Shown: positions 12,911 to 25,690, counted from the stretch's first letter. The stretch: DNA of 64,000 bases from Quillaja saponaria (GCA_029379385.1 CM055612.1:124001-188000), one strand, 5' to 3'. A program made the numbers and translations. Notes: generated by a model not told the origin, from the sequence alone.

Positions 12911-15012
12911 TTTACGATGTCGTTTTGATGTCTCACAAAGGTACAGGTCTCCCTGAGCTGTGTGTTTAATTGGTGTCTTGGGCTTATGAGTTGGGAATAA
13001 TTATGGGTTTTCTTCTTGCTCAAGGCAAAAAGAAAAATAAAAAAAAGCTGAAGTTTTGTACTGCACTGACTTCAGTCTTATACAATGGAGGGACGAGAAC
13101 CCATGATCGGTAAATGGAGCACCCGTATCCGGCGGTTGTAATTTGTGGTTGGTTTCACTGCTCAGATGTCGTTTAGTAAGTTTTCTGTCGTTTGATTTTG
13201 ATTGGGCTTGATTATACCCTAAAGAATCATAAAATCCATTACAGATTGTGAACTGGAGGAAGCCCATCTGTTAATCATCATTTCTTTGAGAGATAGAAGA
13301 TACATGAGTACAGTAGGTCCTTGGAGAAGGAATTTTAGGAGATAAATTACTGATGGAGTACAGTTTACCAAGTAAAGGTAATAGCTTCACCTTATATGCT
13401 ACATACACACGTATCTTTATAATTTTCTCACATTATAACATATTTTTATTATTGTCACCGATACTTTCAAACCATCTCTTATTATATTAGTTTATTAATT
13501 TTTTTTATCTATTTTTAATTAATTAATTAATTATAAAGTATATTTAATTGCGACAAAGAATTGAAATTTTTTTCTAAGAGTTTTTTTAACGGGTGCTTTA
13601 AGGTATTTATTAAACTGCAATAAATATTATTTTTGAAAATTAAAACTTTTTTAAAATAGTAATTCATGCATGACTACTAAATGTTTAAAAAAATTTAATT
13701 AAAGAATCTTAACAAATGTTATTAGGGACACCTGTTATAATTTTTTTTTTAAATTACTTTATTTGTTTTTATCTTTTTATTTTTAATATTTTGTCTATTA
13801 CCGTAATTGTTTCTTGTCATCTTCTTTTTATACTCTACATATCTCTAATGATTTCTAATGTAAATAAATTAATAAAAATCACAATTAAAAAAAGTAAGTA
13901 AACAAAAATAATAAATTAATCTTATGATATAAAAAAATTGAGAAAAAAAATTTACAAGATGAAATTAATTTATTCTTCTTCTTTTTTAATTAAAGAAATG
14001 TATTCAAATATTAATGAAATGAATGTAAGAAAAAACACAATAAATAACAATCTTTTCTTTTCTATTTCTTAAAAAAAAAAAAAAAAAAAACCAAATAAAG
14101 CTACAAAAGGTATAAAAATAAAAAAAAAAGGATAAAACCATCAAAATTTTAATTATTTTTGTTAGTGTTCATTGATTTGAAAAAAATAAAGAAACCTGGA
14201 GGAGAAGGAAGGTAGGTGAAATTTAAAAATTATTATTATTATATATAGTAATAATGAATTTTAACGAGACTAGAAATATTAGTGGACTAATGTAATTTAT
14301 AATGTTTTGTTATAAAAATAAGAATATAATATGACATGTCAGAAAATTGCTAACAACATTGCAAAAATCAACGAAGTTTTTGGTTAAATTAATCCCTCAC
14401 CCTATTTCTCTCCATTTAGGCAAACAACACAACACGCACCCAAACTTGAATCTTCTCCAATTGCACGTGAGATTATGTTTAAGAGAGTTTTCCCTCTTAA
14501 ATGTATTTAATTTAATAACAAATTTAATTTTTCAAAAAAATTCTAACTCATTGTTAAAAAGATGATGATTACCACCAATTACTTAGCTTAGCTTAAATGA
14601 TTATTACATGTCCCCCACTTTCTAGTGCCTAGTTCGAAGTAAAAACTGATTAAAAGTAAATATAAGATATTAAGAAATGGATAATTATCTATATAAATAG
14701 GGTATTAAAGGATAGTTATCATTGTTTTAAGAAGTTATAAAAAGTAAAAACATTATCAAAAGGTCAAATTAATTAACTTGAATAAAAACAAGGCAACAAA
14801 TTCTATAATTCACAGAATCAAGGGTAGGAGAAAATTACGATAAAATAGAAACAATAAAATCCCTTTGCGCCATATTACCATATTAACACGCACGATTATT
14901 GCAATTTTTTTTTTTCCTGTAAGACACAATTATTGCATTGGTTCCTTTTAAATGCAACCTTCTGTGCTGCATTGAGAGGAAGAATTGTTGGGAAGAGTGA
15001 ATTGAGAGACTG
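12911..15012. other. AT-rich intergenic region upstream of PAF1 and the mannanase copies
   Basis: The first 100-150 bases are probably the PAF1 5' UTR and promoter. From about 13,400 to 14,900 the sequence is strongly AT-rich, with homopolymer runs (about 20 As near 14070) and no supportable gene. The last 100 bases before 15,013 are shared with the region before the second mannanase copy. Confidence 0.5.
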
Positions 15013-16596
15013 ATGAAGCATCTGGTTGTGATTTTCTTAGTTCTTTTCGTGATACAAAAACAGGGGATTTTGATCAAAGTAGAAGCAGATGATGGGTTTG
15101 TGAAAACAAGTGGAGTACAGTTTACTCTGAATGGAAGCCCGTTTTATGCAAATGGGTTCAATGCCTACTGGCTAATGTACCTGGCCTCACAACCATCAGA
15201 GAGAGACAAAGTCTCATCTGCTTTTCAACAAGCTGCAGACCATGGCCTTAAGATGGCCAGAACTATGGCTTTCAAAGATGGTGGAGATAATCCTCTGCAA
15301 TATTCTCCTGGATCCTACAATGAGCAAATGTTTCAGGTAACTAATTAGTCTCCATTTTATATTTTATCAGTTTTGTAGCCAGAGCTTCAAACTTTTCATG
15401 ATCTGGTTTATATTTTTTGTTTAAATATTGCTCATCTATTTTATATTTTTCTTAAAAGGGGTTGGACTTCGTAATATCTGAAGCAAGGAAACATGGGGTT
15501 AAGTTGGTGTTAAGCTTGGTGAATAACTATGAAAATCTCGGAGGAAGGAAGCAATATGTGGAATGGGCAAGAAGTCAGGGCCAAGCTATATCTTCCGATG
15601 ATGGTTTCTACACAAACCCTGTAGTTAAAGGCTATTACAAAAACCATATCAAGGTAGTACCAATGTACCTCAATCATACTTTATTTCTTTTGCTGTTATA
15701 GTTATTTTCTTTTATTTCTCGGTGCAACAGACTGTTCTTACAAGACGCAACACCCTGACTGGAATTGCTTACAAGGATGACCCAACCATAATGTCTTGGG
15801 AGCTAATAAATGAGCCTAGATGTCCTTCTGATCTATCAGGAAGGACCATACAGGTTAGACAAGTCTTTCTTCTTACATGAACATAAGTCTATAAAATTAC
15901 AAGAATTTTGTAAGAGTGGTTTACTATAAATCAAATTCATGAAAGAAATAATGAGATTTTTTAGTTTGACAGGCTTGGATTACAGAGATGGCATCATACT
16001 TGAAGTCTATAGATGGAAACCACTTACTAGAAGTTGGTTTGGAGGGTTTTTATGCACAGCCAAAGCAATTTTATCCAAATTTCACAATAGTAGGAACAGA
16101 TTTCATTGCAAATAACCAAATCCCCTGGCATTGATTTTGCTACGGTTCACTCGTATCCCGATCAAATGTATGAGTTTATTAATTTGTTTAATTATTTATT
16201 ATTATGATTTTTGCTGAGGTAAACATTTTTTCATGGATGAACAGGCTACCTGGTTCAAGTTTTGAAACTCTACTCTCATTTTTGAATCGATGGATAGACA
16301 ATCATATCCAAGATACACAAAACACCATTAAGAAGCCAGTTATGTTTGCTGAGTTTGGGTTAAATATGAAAAAATTTGGTTTTACTCCAAGCCAAAGGGA
16401 CCAGTTTTATAATACAGTCTACTCTAAAATATATTCATCAGCTAGTGGGGGCGGTGTTGCTGCGGGTGGCTTATTCTGGCAACTTCTATCTGATGGAATG
16501 GACTCGTTTCGAGATGGTTATGAGGTGATCTTTAGTGAGAGCCCCTCAACAGTTACTTTGATTGCTCAAGAGGCTATGAAACTTAGCCGAATTTGA
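15013..16596 (+). pseudogene. Endo-1,4-beta-mannanase (GH5), tandem copy 1, frameshifted
   Basis: The five exon-like blocks are 15013-15336, 15459-15653, 15731-15853, 15973-16167 and 16245-16596, matching copy 2 in position and phase. The product begins with a signal peptide ([18 protein letters not shown]), then [20 protein letters not shown], the acid/base region [10 protein letters not shown], and further on the nucleophile region VMFAEFGL and AGGLFWQLLSDGMDSFRDGY. These are plant GH5 mannanase hallmarks for hydrolysing cell-wall mannans. Exon 4 has CCCC at 16122-16125 where copy 2 has CCC. This shifts the frame and gives TGA at 16132-16134, about 267 residues in, so the nucleophile glutamate is lost. 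Copy 1 also has RTMAF where copy 2 has RTWAF, and an earlier stop at 16594. Without the extra C it would read through, so a homopolymer assembly error is possible. Confidence 0.85.
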
Positions 16597-17371
16597 AAAA
16601 TGCTTCTAGACTGAGAAGCATTGAGAAGTGGAAGAAAGCAAAGGGAAATTAGAAATATAGAGAGGTTTTAACAAATGTGGTAGCTCTCTTAGAGATGAAA
16701 TATGTTCATCCAAGAGAGAAAAATTATTTTTAGTCTCTTTAGTGTACTACTGATCTTTGTTACATGCAGAATGAGAAAAATAAGTATTGTCTTACAGCAA
16801 TGTGCTTAGTGTTAGACTTATCAGTCTCTGATGCAGTAAGGCATGGGGCTGTTGCCAAATTTGTAACAAAAGCTAAGACCTAGTGTTTTACTATACATAT
16901 TGCAGAGATTAAAGGAAAAACTGATAACTAAAGAAATAAAAATCTAAAGAGGTTCTTTGATCTTGAATATAAGTATGTAACCTGAATAATCTATGTTTCA
17001 TTACCAAAGAAGCACTGTATATGTATTCGAAAATGAAAATAAGCAAGATTTGGTTGGTAGACACTGATACTGAGAAATAACTCAATTTTTACTGTTGGTA
17101 CCTGGTAGAGTCGTTTGGATTTTGTTTCCATTCACTCATAAATTATGAATATTTGATTTGTTTACTTAGCGAATTTTAAAATAAAACTTGAGCTAGATAT
17201 AATACCATATAACACACACAATAATTGCAACATCCTTAATTATGTAATGCAAAGCTGGACGTATTACCATATAGACACACACAATTATTTCATGGGTTCC
17301 CTTTAAATGCAACCTTCTATGCAGCATTGAGAGGAATAAAAAGAGAGCAGGAAGAGTCATCAATTGAGAGA
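16597..17371. other. Spacer between the mannanase copies
   Basis: This holds the 3' flank of copy 1 and the promoter side of copy 2. The block around 17270-17335 (acacaattatttcatgg, ccctttaaatgcaacctt, gcagcattgagagga) repeats the one before copy 1 near 14925-14985, so the duplication included upstream sequence. I see no other gene here. Confidence 0.6.
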
Positions 17372-17374
17372 ATG

Positions 17375-19127
17375 ATGAAGCATCTGGTTGTAATTTTCTT
17401 AGTACTTTTTGCGATACAAAAACAGGGGATTTTGGTCCAAGTAGAAGCAGAGAATGGTTTTGTGCAAACCAGAGGAGTGCAGTTTATTCTGAATGGGAGC
17501 CCATATTATGCAAATGGATTGAATGCATATTGGCTAATGTACATGGCCTCACAACCATCTCAGAGAGACAAAGTCTCATCTGCTTTTCAACAAGCTGCAG
17601 ACCATGACCTTAACATTGTCAGAACTTGGGCTTTCAGTGATGGTGGGGATAATCCTCTGCAATATTCTCCTGGATCCTACAATGAGCAAGTGTTCCAGGT
17701 AGTTAATCTTAATTTTTATATATCTATATCAATTTTTGCAGCCAAATTTTAATCTATGCTTCAACTTTCTATGATCTGACTTTTAATTTTCAGAAAATAT
17801 TGCTAATCTGTTTTATCTTTTTCTTCTTGGGTTGAAATCAAAGGGGTTGGACTTTGTAGTATATGAAGCAGGGAAACACGGGATTAAGCTGGTGTTAAGT
17901 TTGGTGAATAACTATGCAGATTATGGAGGAAGGAAGCAATATGTGGATTGGGCAAGAAGTGGGGGCCAAGCCATATCTTCTGAGGATGATTTCTACACAA
18001 ACCCTGTAGTTAAGGGCTATTACAAAAACCATATCAAGGTAGATATCAAAGTACCTCTATCATATTCTTTTATTTCTTTTACTTTTTGATTTAATGTCTT
18101 TTATTTCTTGGTGCAACAGACTGTTCTTACAAGACACAACACCCTGACTGGAATTGATTACAAGGATGACCGAACCGTAATGTCTTGGGAGCTTATGAAT
18201 GAGCCCAGATGCCCTTCTGATCAGTCAGGAAGGACCATTCAGGTTAGACAAGTCTCACCAATTCTTACAGGAACTTAGTCTATAAATACAAGATTTTTGT
18301 GAGAGTGATTTACCTTTAATCATATTCATGAAAGACAAGGATGCAGAGAATTATGCTTACTTTTATCAGCTGAAATTTTATTCTTTTTGACAGGCTTGGA
18401 TTACAGAAATGGCATCATACTTGAAATCTATAGATGGGAAACATTTACTAGAAGTTGGTTTGGAGGGATTTTATGGAAAACCAACGCAATTTTATCCAAA
18501 TTACACACTAGTAGGAACAGATTTCATTACAGATAACCAGATCCCTGGTATTGATTTTGCTACTGCTCACTATTACCCTGATCAATGGTATGAGTTATTA
18601 AATTTTCAAATATTTATATTTATTTATTGTTATAATTTTTTTTTCTGAGGTGGGCTATTTTGCATGGATGAGCAGGCTACCTGGTTCAAGTTTTCAAAGT
18701 ATGCTTTCATTTCTGAGGCGCTGGATGGACGATCATATCCATGATGGACAGAACACCCTTAAGAAGCCAGTTATGTTTACTGAGTTTGGGCTAGATTTGA
18801 AAAAATTTAATTCCAAGCCAGAGGGACCAGCTTTAAGAAACAGTCTACTCTAAAATCTATTCAACAGCTAGTGGTGGCGGTGCTGCTGCAGGTGGCTTAT
18901 TCTGGCAACTTCTATCTGAAGGAATGGACTCGTTTCGAGATGGTTATGAAGTGATCTTAAGTGAGACCTCCTCAACTGTTAATTTGATTTCTGAGGAGGC
19001 TAAAAAACTCATCCGAGTTCGAAAAATGTATGCCAGACTCAGAAATATTGGGAAGTTGAAGAAAGCAAGGGAAATTAGAAGAGCTCCATGGTCAGCAAGC
19101 AACAACGTCAATACTACCGGAAATTGA
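17375..19127 (+). pseudogene. Endo-1,4-beta-mannanase (GH5), tandem copy 2, frameshifted in last exon
   Basis: The exons are 17375-17698, 17844-18038, 18120-18242, 18394-18587 and a last exon from 18676. Exons 1-4 are intact and in phase, and both catalytic glutamates survive ([22 protein letters not shown]). In exon 5, copy 1 reads GGTTTTACTCC where this copy has AATTCC (near 18809-18814), a five-base deletion. The new frame stops at TAA 18851-18853. The ancestral frame downstream also carries a TAA (gctttaag, about 18830) where copy 1 has a tyrosine codon. The remaining coding-like sequence (AGGLFWQLLSEGMDSFRDGY, then a basic tail ending NVNTTGN at 19127) is therefore out of reach. The product would lack the last barrel strand with its conserved tryptophan. 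Two independent lesions make true pseudogenisation likelier here than a base-call error. An alternative ATG lies at 17372. Confidence 0.85.
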
Positions 19128-19571
19128 AATGAGCAAGGATCAGTCAAACCTACATATTTGTTTTGGAATTTGGGAGGTTTTAGCCAAGGTTGTTGCTCTC
19201 TTCGAGATGAGTTTTGCTCATCCAAGAGGGAAGAAATATACTAATGTACTACTGATCTCTTGTAAGCAGAAATAAATTAAAAAAATGATTGTCTTACAGC
19301 AAAGTGTCATATAGTCTTAGCTTTCTGCCTCTGATGCAGTAAGTAAAGGCAAAAATGGTTATGTTATTCATGTAAATAACTTATTGTTACTATATATTAA
19401 TTGTTTTATTACCCAGAGAAAGAAAAAGGAAAAAAAGGAGTACCTCCCAATATACCTGAGTGCAGCTATGTTCATTACAGATGTGAAGTCATATCAGTTG
19501 TAAACTAGTTACTCTCGAAACTTACAGTTAGATCATTTAGCAAAGAAGGCCATTGGATGTGGGAAAAGATC

Positions 19572-22500
19572 TTAAATAACAGTTCCATCTTTAATTGTTG
19601 CATTCTTCAGTATGACTGTGATGCCGGACCTAATGTAAAATCCTTCCTGAGGCCTCTCTGCCTCTTCAACGCCCTGATAAGTTAAATTACTTCAATAAGC
19701 AGGGGATTCCTGCTGAATAAATTCGAATAGCAGAAAGAATTTTGAAGTTTCTATGAGCAAATTTAAGCTAGAAAGAAATACTTACATCGCAATTTTCAAT
19801 GACCACATCTCTTCCGATCTTGGCATTCTTGTCAATTATACAATTCCTTCAGAAAAGTTGATGCAAGTAATCAGCAGGGTTAATTATGTAGGATACCAAT
19901 TGACATAAATCAGGACAAGATCAATAGACTTTTGTAACATATTTTTAGTATTTTAACTTTTGTATTCTTCTGTAGACAATGGAAATCAGATATAAAAGCT
20001 AGAGAGAGAGAATTTGTCCAGTAAAATTCCACCTGATTATGGTATTCTCTCCAACACCAATTGGAACCTTTCCTTCTGCCAGCAGAGATGCAACTTCAGA
20101 CTCTGTTTGATAATAATCTGCACCCATCATCATGGTATCCTGCACAGAAATCCAGCACTCAAACTTCGTCAGTGGTTGCTGCAATATTGAAAGATAAGAA
20201 ATGCCAAAACTATTTGCCGGTAGATTAAGGAGCTACAATAGTGGCAAAAGTTTGTTTGTTATCAAGTTGACAGCCACATGCAATATTTTGTAATCCCACC
20301 ATAAATTTTCTTGAAAGTAAAGCAAGCAAGCCAATTTTTCCTAGTGTATCCTATCCAAAAAAGTAAGTTTATAATTATAGCTCTGGAGTCCAACAGCTTG
20401 GCATGAAATTAACATGATCTTTGATTTAGAATCACTAAGAAGCAGTAAGTACTAGTATGAAACTTGAGTCATGTACAAAGTATAAATGGCTCACCTTAAG
20501 CTGCACTCCGACCTCTAATCTTGAGCGCACACCAACAATAGAATGTTGAACGCTACACTCCCTCAAGAAGCAGCCATGAGAAATAATTGCATCAACAATC
20601 TGTGAAAACCAATTTAAGCCTTCAGATTCAGAAAAGGTGATGCATTTCCAAACTTATTAAAGCTTACCACCATACCCGGCATTTTTCTACTTTAGTGGGT
20701 GGCAAGAATCTTGGAGAAGTGAAGAAAGGTGTCTTTGGATCATAGAATTCAAACTTTGGAGGCTGCATAAAGTGAAAGTTAGTGATTAGTAAACATACTC
20801 AAATTTTTTCCCCATATCGAAAGAAGAAAAAGAGACAGCTGCAATACAATTATCTTTTGCAAAAACAGTTAATCAAGCACAATACATCAACAATATTGGT
20901 ATAAACTTGGTATGAAATAAGTTAATCTTCCCCAAACTCAGAAAGTTTCATAAAGTTTTACATGATGCATTATTTCTCAACCGAGTGGAATCCTTATCTT
21001 TGTTTTATTTGAATGGATAATAGCTTACTTTTTAATCCTCAAGGTTTAGAGATCAACCCAAACTTGTCGAGAACAATTTAGTTCAAAGCCTTTAGAAATG
21101 GTCAGGTAAAAAGTGATTTGCAGGAAAGTAAAACCAACCTGCTCTGTAAGGCCCAAATTGGAATCAAAGAAAGACTTGATAGTTCCAATATCTTCCCAGT
21201 AGTCATTGAACAAATATGCCTGACAATGCGAACAAACACAGAAACAAAATTCAATTTCCAAATCACAGCTTATCTTTAAAGAACCCATCTGTCTAACAAA
21301 TTTATGAAAAATTCGAAGATTGAAGTTTACGCACTTGGACATTGTGCTCCCTCACAGCAGATGGAATAATTTCAGAGCCAAAGTCGTTGCATGATGGATA
21401 ACTCCATCTTAATAATTTCAGTAGAACATCAGTTCTAAACACATAAACACCCATGGAAGCAATGTAGGGATAATTACGAGCATTCTTGTGCCGATAATCC
21501 TAGAAGTGCAGTGTCAACTTGCTGCATTATCAAATTTTAGTTAAAGAAGGATTAAATAAATGCTTTGCACTGCATCAGGTGGCAGAACAACTAGAGTAAA
21601 ATTCCATCCAATTAAATGGATTTTTATGCATAAAGGATCAATGAAGGAAAGAATATGACGAAACATTATTTACCATGGCTTTCAGTTCAGATCCCTTTGG
21701 TTTCTCTGCAAACTGGACAATTTGTCCCGTGTTATCTATTTTCATTAGTCCATAATCTGATGCACGGCTGCAGGACAAGGGACAGAGAACTTGAACATCC
21801 ACTAAGAAAAATATAAGGATCTATTACTAGTGAAAATACGCCTCTTCGCAAATTTGTTATTGAGAAGATAAATCTAAGATAATCAGATTAGGACCCAAAT
21901 CAGTGATTGTACATACCTGTCATCCATGGGAACACATGAAACTGTGATGTCAGCATTTGTGTCAATGTGCTTCTGCAAGGGCATTTCCAGGCAATCATCA
22001 TGAGTTACAGAAACTGTAAATGGTACCAGATACATTATCCCATAAGAATTTGTTGTATTTATACCTGCACAAATTCCATATAGTCCATTCTATATAGATG
22101 ATCGCCAGATAATATCAGTATATGCTCAACGTTCTTGTTCTTGGCATCCTGCATGATACTCCAAATCGAACTCCCATTTAGTCCATTTTAAACTTGTGTA
22201 TTCAGTTAGCCAGGGAAAAGAAATGAACTTACTGTGTATTCAGATATAAGCAACAACAGAAGCACCCACCTCAAAAACCCATACAAATTGCCTCACAGCA
22301 TCAGCTGTTCCCTGAAACCATTTGTTCCCTGCTTCTCCAGGTGTTTGAGTAGCAGCTAAAACCTGTTTTTCAAGTAAATCAAGCATCTAGTCACCAAATG
22401 TTATAAGTACCAATCAAACATATTTCACGAATCTGTTGATTCCCAAATCGTTTCTACTATTATTTGCTTCACCCCAAAGGAGCCATGACCCCGTGTATGT

Positions 22501-23460
22501 CAAGCATTGATGCGTATTTTTGTTTAACAAATGTAAATTATATTTCCATGAACGTTCTTACCTCCACGAATCCATCTCCAAAATTAACACCATCTCCGAA
22601 ATTGTAAGTGCGGGCTAGGTGACGGTTGAGGGAGAAAGAATTGAACTGCGTTAAAATGAATATCTTTCTAATGCCACTGTTGATGCAGTTGCTCATTGGG
22701 ATATCTATAAGTCTGTAACACCCTCCAATAGGAACCTGCAAAATAGCTGAAATTAAAACCCCAAGTCCAACTCCATTTATATTGAAATATAAAAGTCATG
22801 TTGAGAATAATAATATTTCCATTTCCTTCCTCAATTACCAAAATCATGTTAATCGAATTTAGACTCAGACTCAAATGTTTAGAAAACCACATTCTCTTTT
22901 AACAGAAAACTTCGTTAGGAAAATGCAGCAATAGAATCATACCGCAGGCTTGGCTCTTCTGCTTGTAAGAGGAAATAAGCGAGTTCCAGCACCCCCACCT
23001 AATATAATCGAAGCAACATTTTTGGGGTCTGCTACTGTAGTATCAAATAATGGTGCTTGGAATTTCTAATACCAAGATCCAAAATGCAAAATTATAAATA
23101 AGTAATCAAATTCTCCAACAAACTAAACAAAAATCACAAAAGAAGTTAAGACCTTTGCATAGCTATCTATTGAAATAACAATTAATATGAAGTCAAACTA
23201 TTGAAAGGGAAAAAGAAGGAAAAAAAAGATCCGCATGAATTAATTACCATGGCCTGCTTGTCGATGTCTGAGAGGACAGAATAGGCAATGCCAGGCTTGA
23301 GCTTTCTATTGGTCTCAGTTTTGGAACTCTTCCATGATTGAATACTCAAAGTCCTGCCTTTCAGACTTCCCCGTAAACTCTCACCCCAGAACCCGGTACC
23401 TCCTCTGCCAATTTTAACTGGATCCACACTGGCATTCAAGGTGAAGCACCAAGAATCCAT
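19572..23460 (-). CDS. APL3: ADP-glucose pyrophosphorylase large subunit, plastid (APL3-like), with a one-base insertion
   Basis: Fourteen exons: 23460-23248, 23065-22943, 22735-22562, 22362-22270, 22148-22065, 21972-21917, 21767-21674, 21499-21335, 21219-21139, 20762-20676, 20599-20495, 20139-20033, 19846-19786 and 19673-19572. Together they give 514 residues. The enzyme makes ADP-glucose from glucose-1-phosphate and ATP, the committed step of starch synthesis. Visible motifs are [85 protein letters not shown], and the left-handed helix ending [25 protein letters not shown] and PIGG mark the large, regulatory subunit. The first 60-70 residues look like a transit peptide. In exon 8 an extra base (21482) breaks the ancestral frame. 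The model uses an acceptor 22 bases inside the exon (start 21499), which restores frame. The ancestral acceptor is at 21521. APL3 versus other paralogues is judged from N- and C-terminal resemblance only. Confidence 0.88.
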
Positions 23461-25199
23461 TTTTCAATAACCCAGAAATCAAAATCCTAGTCGCTACTTT
23501 TTAGGATTTCTACACAGTAAAAAGTACACCAACGAGAAAGGCAAATCTTAGAAAACAAATTGCATTGGGGTCCAATGAGGATCAAAAGTAATATTACTTT
23601 CACGAAAGTCCCAAACTTCCAGGAGACAGACCACACCAGACAGTGAGCATAACAGAAGCTACACACAAAACCAAAGTTACCATTGCCCAGATCAACGGAC
23701 GCCCTAAAGTGAAGGATCAATGACAATTAGATGCTTAAAAATCAAAACTTGGACAAATCTCTAGCTTAAAGTTCTCTTGGGCTACCAAGATCCACATTTT
23801 AAGGAAGAAATAAAGAATTGGGCAGTGAAGAAACGTGATCAGAGCGCCATTGGGAGCTGAAAATTGACAGGTGAGAGAATCGATTCAATATTAGCAATGA
23901 TGTTGAAGATTGTATCAGTGTGATTCACTGGTAGCAACTAGCAACAAACTATGGCATTTGAGAAAGAGACGGAGTCCTCGCTATTTCAATTTTCAATTTT
24001 CAATTTTCAAGCCCATTGTATTTTAAGAATGCGTGAGATTGTTATATACAAATTTTGCTTGGTTTAGAACTTGGGTAAACATGAGATTTAATTAAAATAA
24101 TTAACTAAGCCTCAGATTATTAAAATTTCATGAAGAAATTTTGTTGAATCAACGTACGACCAGGAATCACGGGTGTTATTGATTGATACGGACTGAGACT
24201 TTTCAAGATTTTTTATAGTTTGTGAGATGTGAGAAGGTTATGCCACGTAGCAATGAGTATTCGTGATGGTTACTTCAACGACTTCTGCTACATACATGGT
24301 GACGTAGGCCATATAGCATAGACAGCTGATATTATAAGGAGGCATGAACTGCAGTAGCAATGGGTATCAATTTTTAATTCTGATTTTCTAAGAATTTTTA
24401 TGCAGAATCTTTTTAATACAAAAGTTGAGATTAATGATCATTATAATTTGTCACCAAAATTGTTTTCAAAGAAAAAGACTAAAACAACTTTATGTGCACG
24501 GAGTATGAACACCTACATTTGTGCTTGTAGGGCCGTGCCATATAAACATTTTGAAACTTTTGCTCTTGGCATGAATTAAACAAGTTTGCTGGCTTCTTCT
24601 AATTCCATGACCCCACAAAATATGAACACAAGTATGGAATTTGGAAATTTTTAGCGTTTAAGTGGTGTTGTATTAACTTCATTGTATCACGGCTAATTTA
24701 TCGAACAAATTTAAATTTAAAAAATTGACTTCAAAAGTCAAAAAATTAAAAATATCTCCTTAATATCATTGCTTTTTAATGAATAAATAGAAAAACTGAC
24801 ATAAAATATCAGACTCATGTAACTAAAATTTTACAAGAATAACTCCAACTACAACCTGCAGTCATTGGAAGCGTTTGTTAAATTTCTTTGTAAACTAAAG
24901 CATCATTTCTGCTCAGTGGAATTAATTAAACTTCTCGTAACACACAGAGCATAACTAATTCCTCTTTTTGAGTAGAAATCGTCCTCTCCATTCCTTAACC
25001 TTCTTGTTTCCTTTGTTTGAAATTGAAATTGATAGCCCAGATAGCAAATATCAACGGCCCAAGTTCTTCGATTGCCATAACTGAAGCCCATAAAAGCCCA
25101 TAACGAAATGGTCTTTTCCTACATACACATAATCTCATCCTCAGTCCTCACCGGTCAGTGTGCCATCAAAATCCAATCTCTGCCTCAAAAGCAAAGGAA
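23461..25199. other. Divergent intergenic region between AGPase and plastid L31
   Basis: About 23461-23990 is likely AGPase 5' UTR and promoter on the minus strand, ending in a caattttcaattttcaattttcaa repeat near 23987-24010. The rest is AT-rich, without recognisable genes. The L31 promoter should lie just before 25200. Confidence 0.45.
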
Positions 25200-25690
25200 A
25201 TGGCGCAAAGTTTAACCAACACATTCATACAAGGAAGACCCTTCCTTCCAGTTCCATCACCACCTTCCAAAAATGTAAATTTCAAAACTTTGTCTTTTCT
25301 CTAAGCTCCTCAATTCCTTCTCACCCATTTATTATTTTGTTCGTTTTCTTTTTCAGGCAAGTGCGGTGTGGAATTATCCTCTGACAGTGACTTGCAGGAA
25401 GAAGGAGATACACCCACAATTCTATGAGGACGCGAAGGTGTACTGCAATGGAGAGCTAGGTGATGACCACTGGAGGGACTCAGAAGGAGTACGTGGTGGA
25501 CGTGTGGTCGGGTAATCACCCATTCTACCTCGGAAACCGGTCGGCTCTCTTGGTTGACGCCGACCAGGTCGAGAAGTTCCGGAAGAGGTTCGGTGAGCTT
25601 TCGCAGATTATGGAGATTCCAGTCCTCAAAGGTGAGATTATCCTTCCGAGTAAGCGCAAATCGGCTGGTAAGGGTGGCAAGAAGAAGTAG
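25200..25690 (+). CDS. RPL31: Plastid 50S ribosomal protein L31 (bL31c), interrupted by a one-base frameshift
   Basis: The exons are 25200-25274 and 25357-25690. The N-terminus MAQSLTNTFIQGRPFLPVPS looks like a plastid transit peptide. The mature part starts RKKEIHPQFYEDAKVYCNGE and continues MTTGGTQKEYVVDVWSGNHP, FYLGNRSALLVDADQVEKF and MEIPVLKGEIILP, with a lysine-rich end. This is the nucleus-encoded bacterial-type L31 of the chloroplast large ribosomal subunit. After CNGEL the sequence reads CTAGGTGATGACC, where the family frame needs CTAGTGATGACC. One extra G at 25459-25460 shifts the frame, and TAA follows about 20 codons later. Everything after it is perfectly conserved in the shifted frame. 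The exon is 334 nt, one more than a multiple of three. L31c loss is expected to be very harmful, so a base-call error is the likelier explanation. Confidence 0.85.

Noticed and set aside
12578..12928. 116-codon open frame antisense to PAF1 exon 1
   Set aside because: Shadow of the PAF1 coding exon; no independent motif.
18924..19127. Separate small gene at the end of mannanase copy 2
   Set aside because: The sequence is the ancestral C-terminus of the mannanase (MDSFRDGYEVI and tail), cut off by the upstream frameshift; it is not a new gene.
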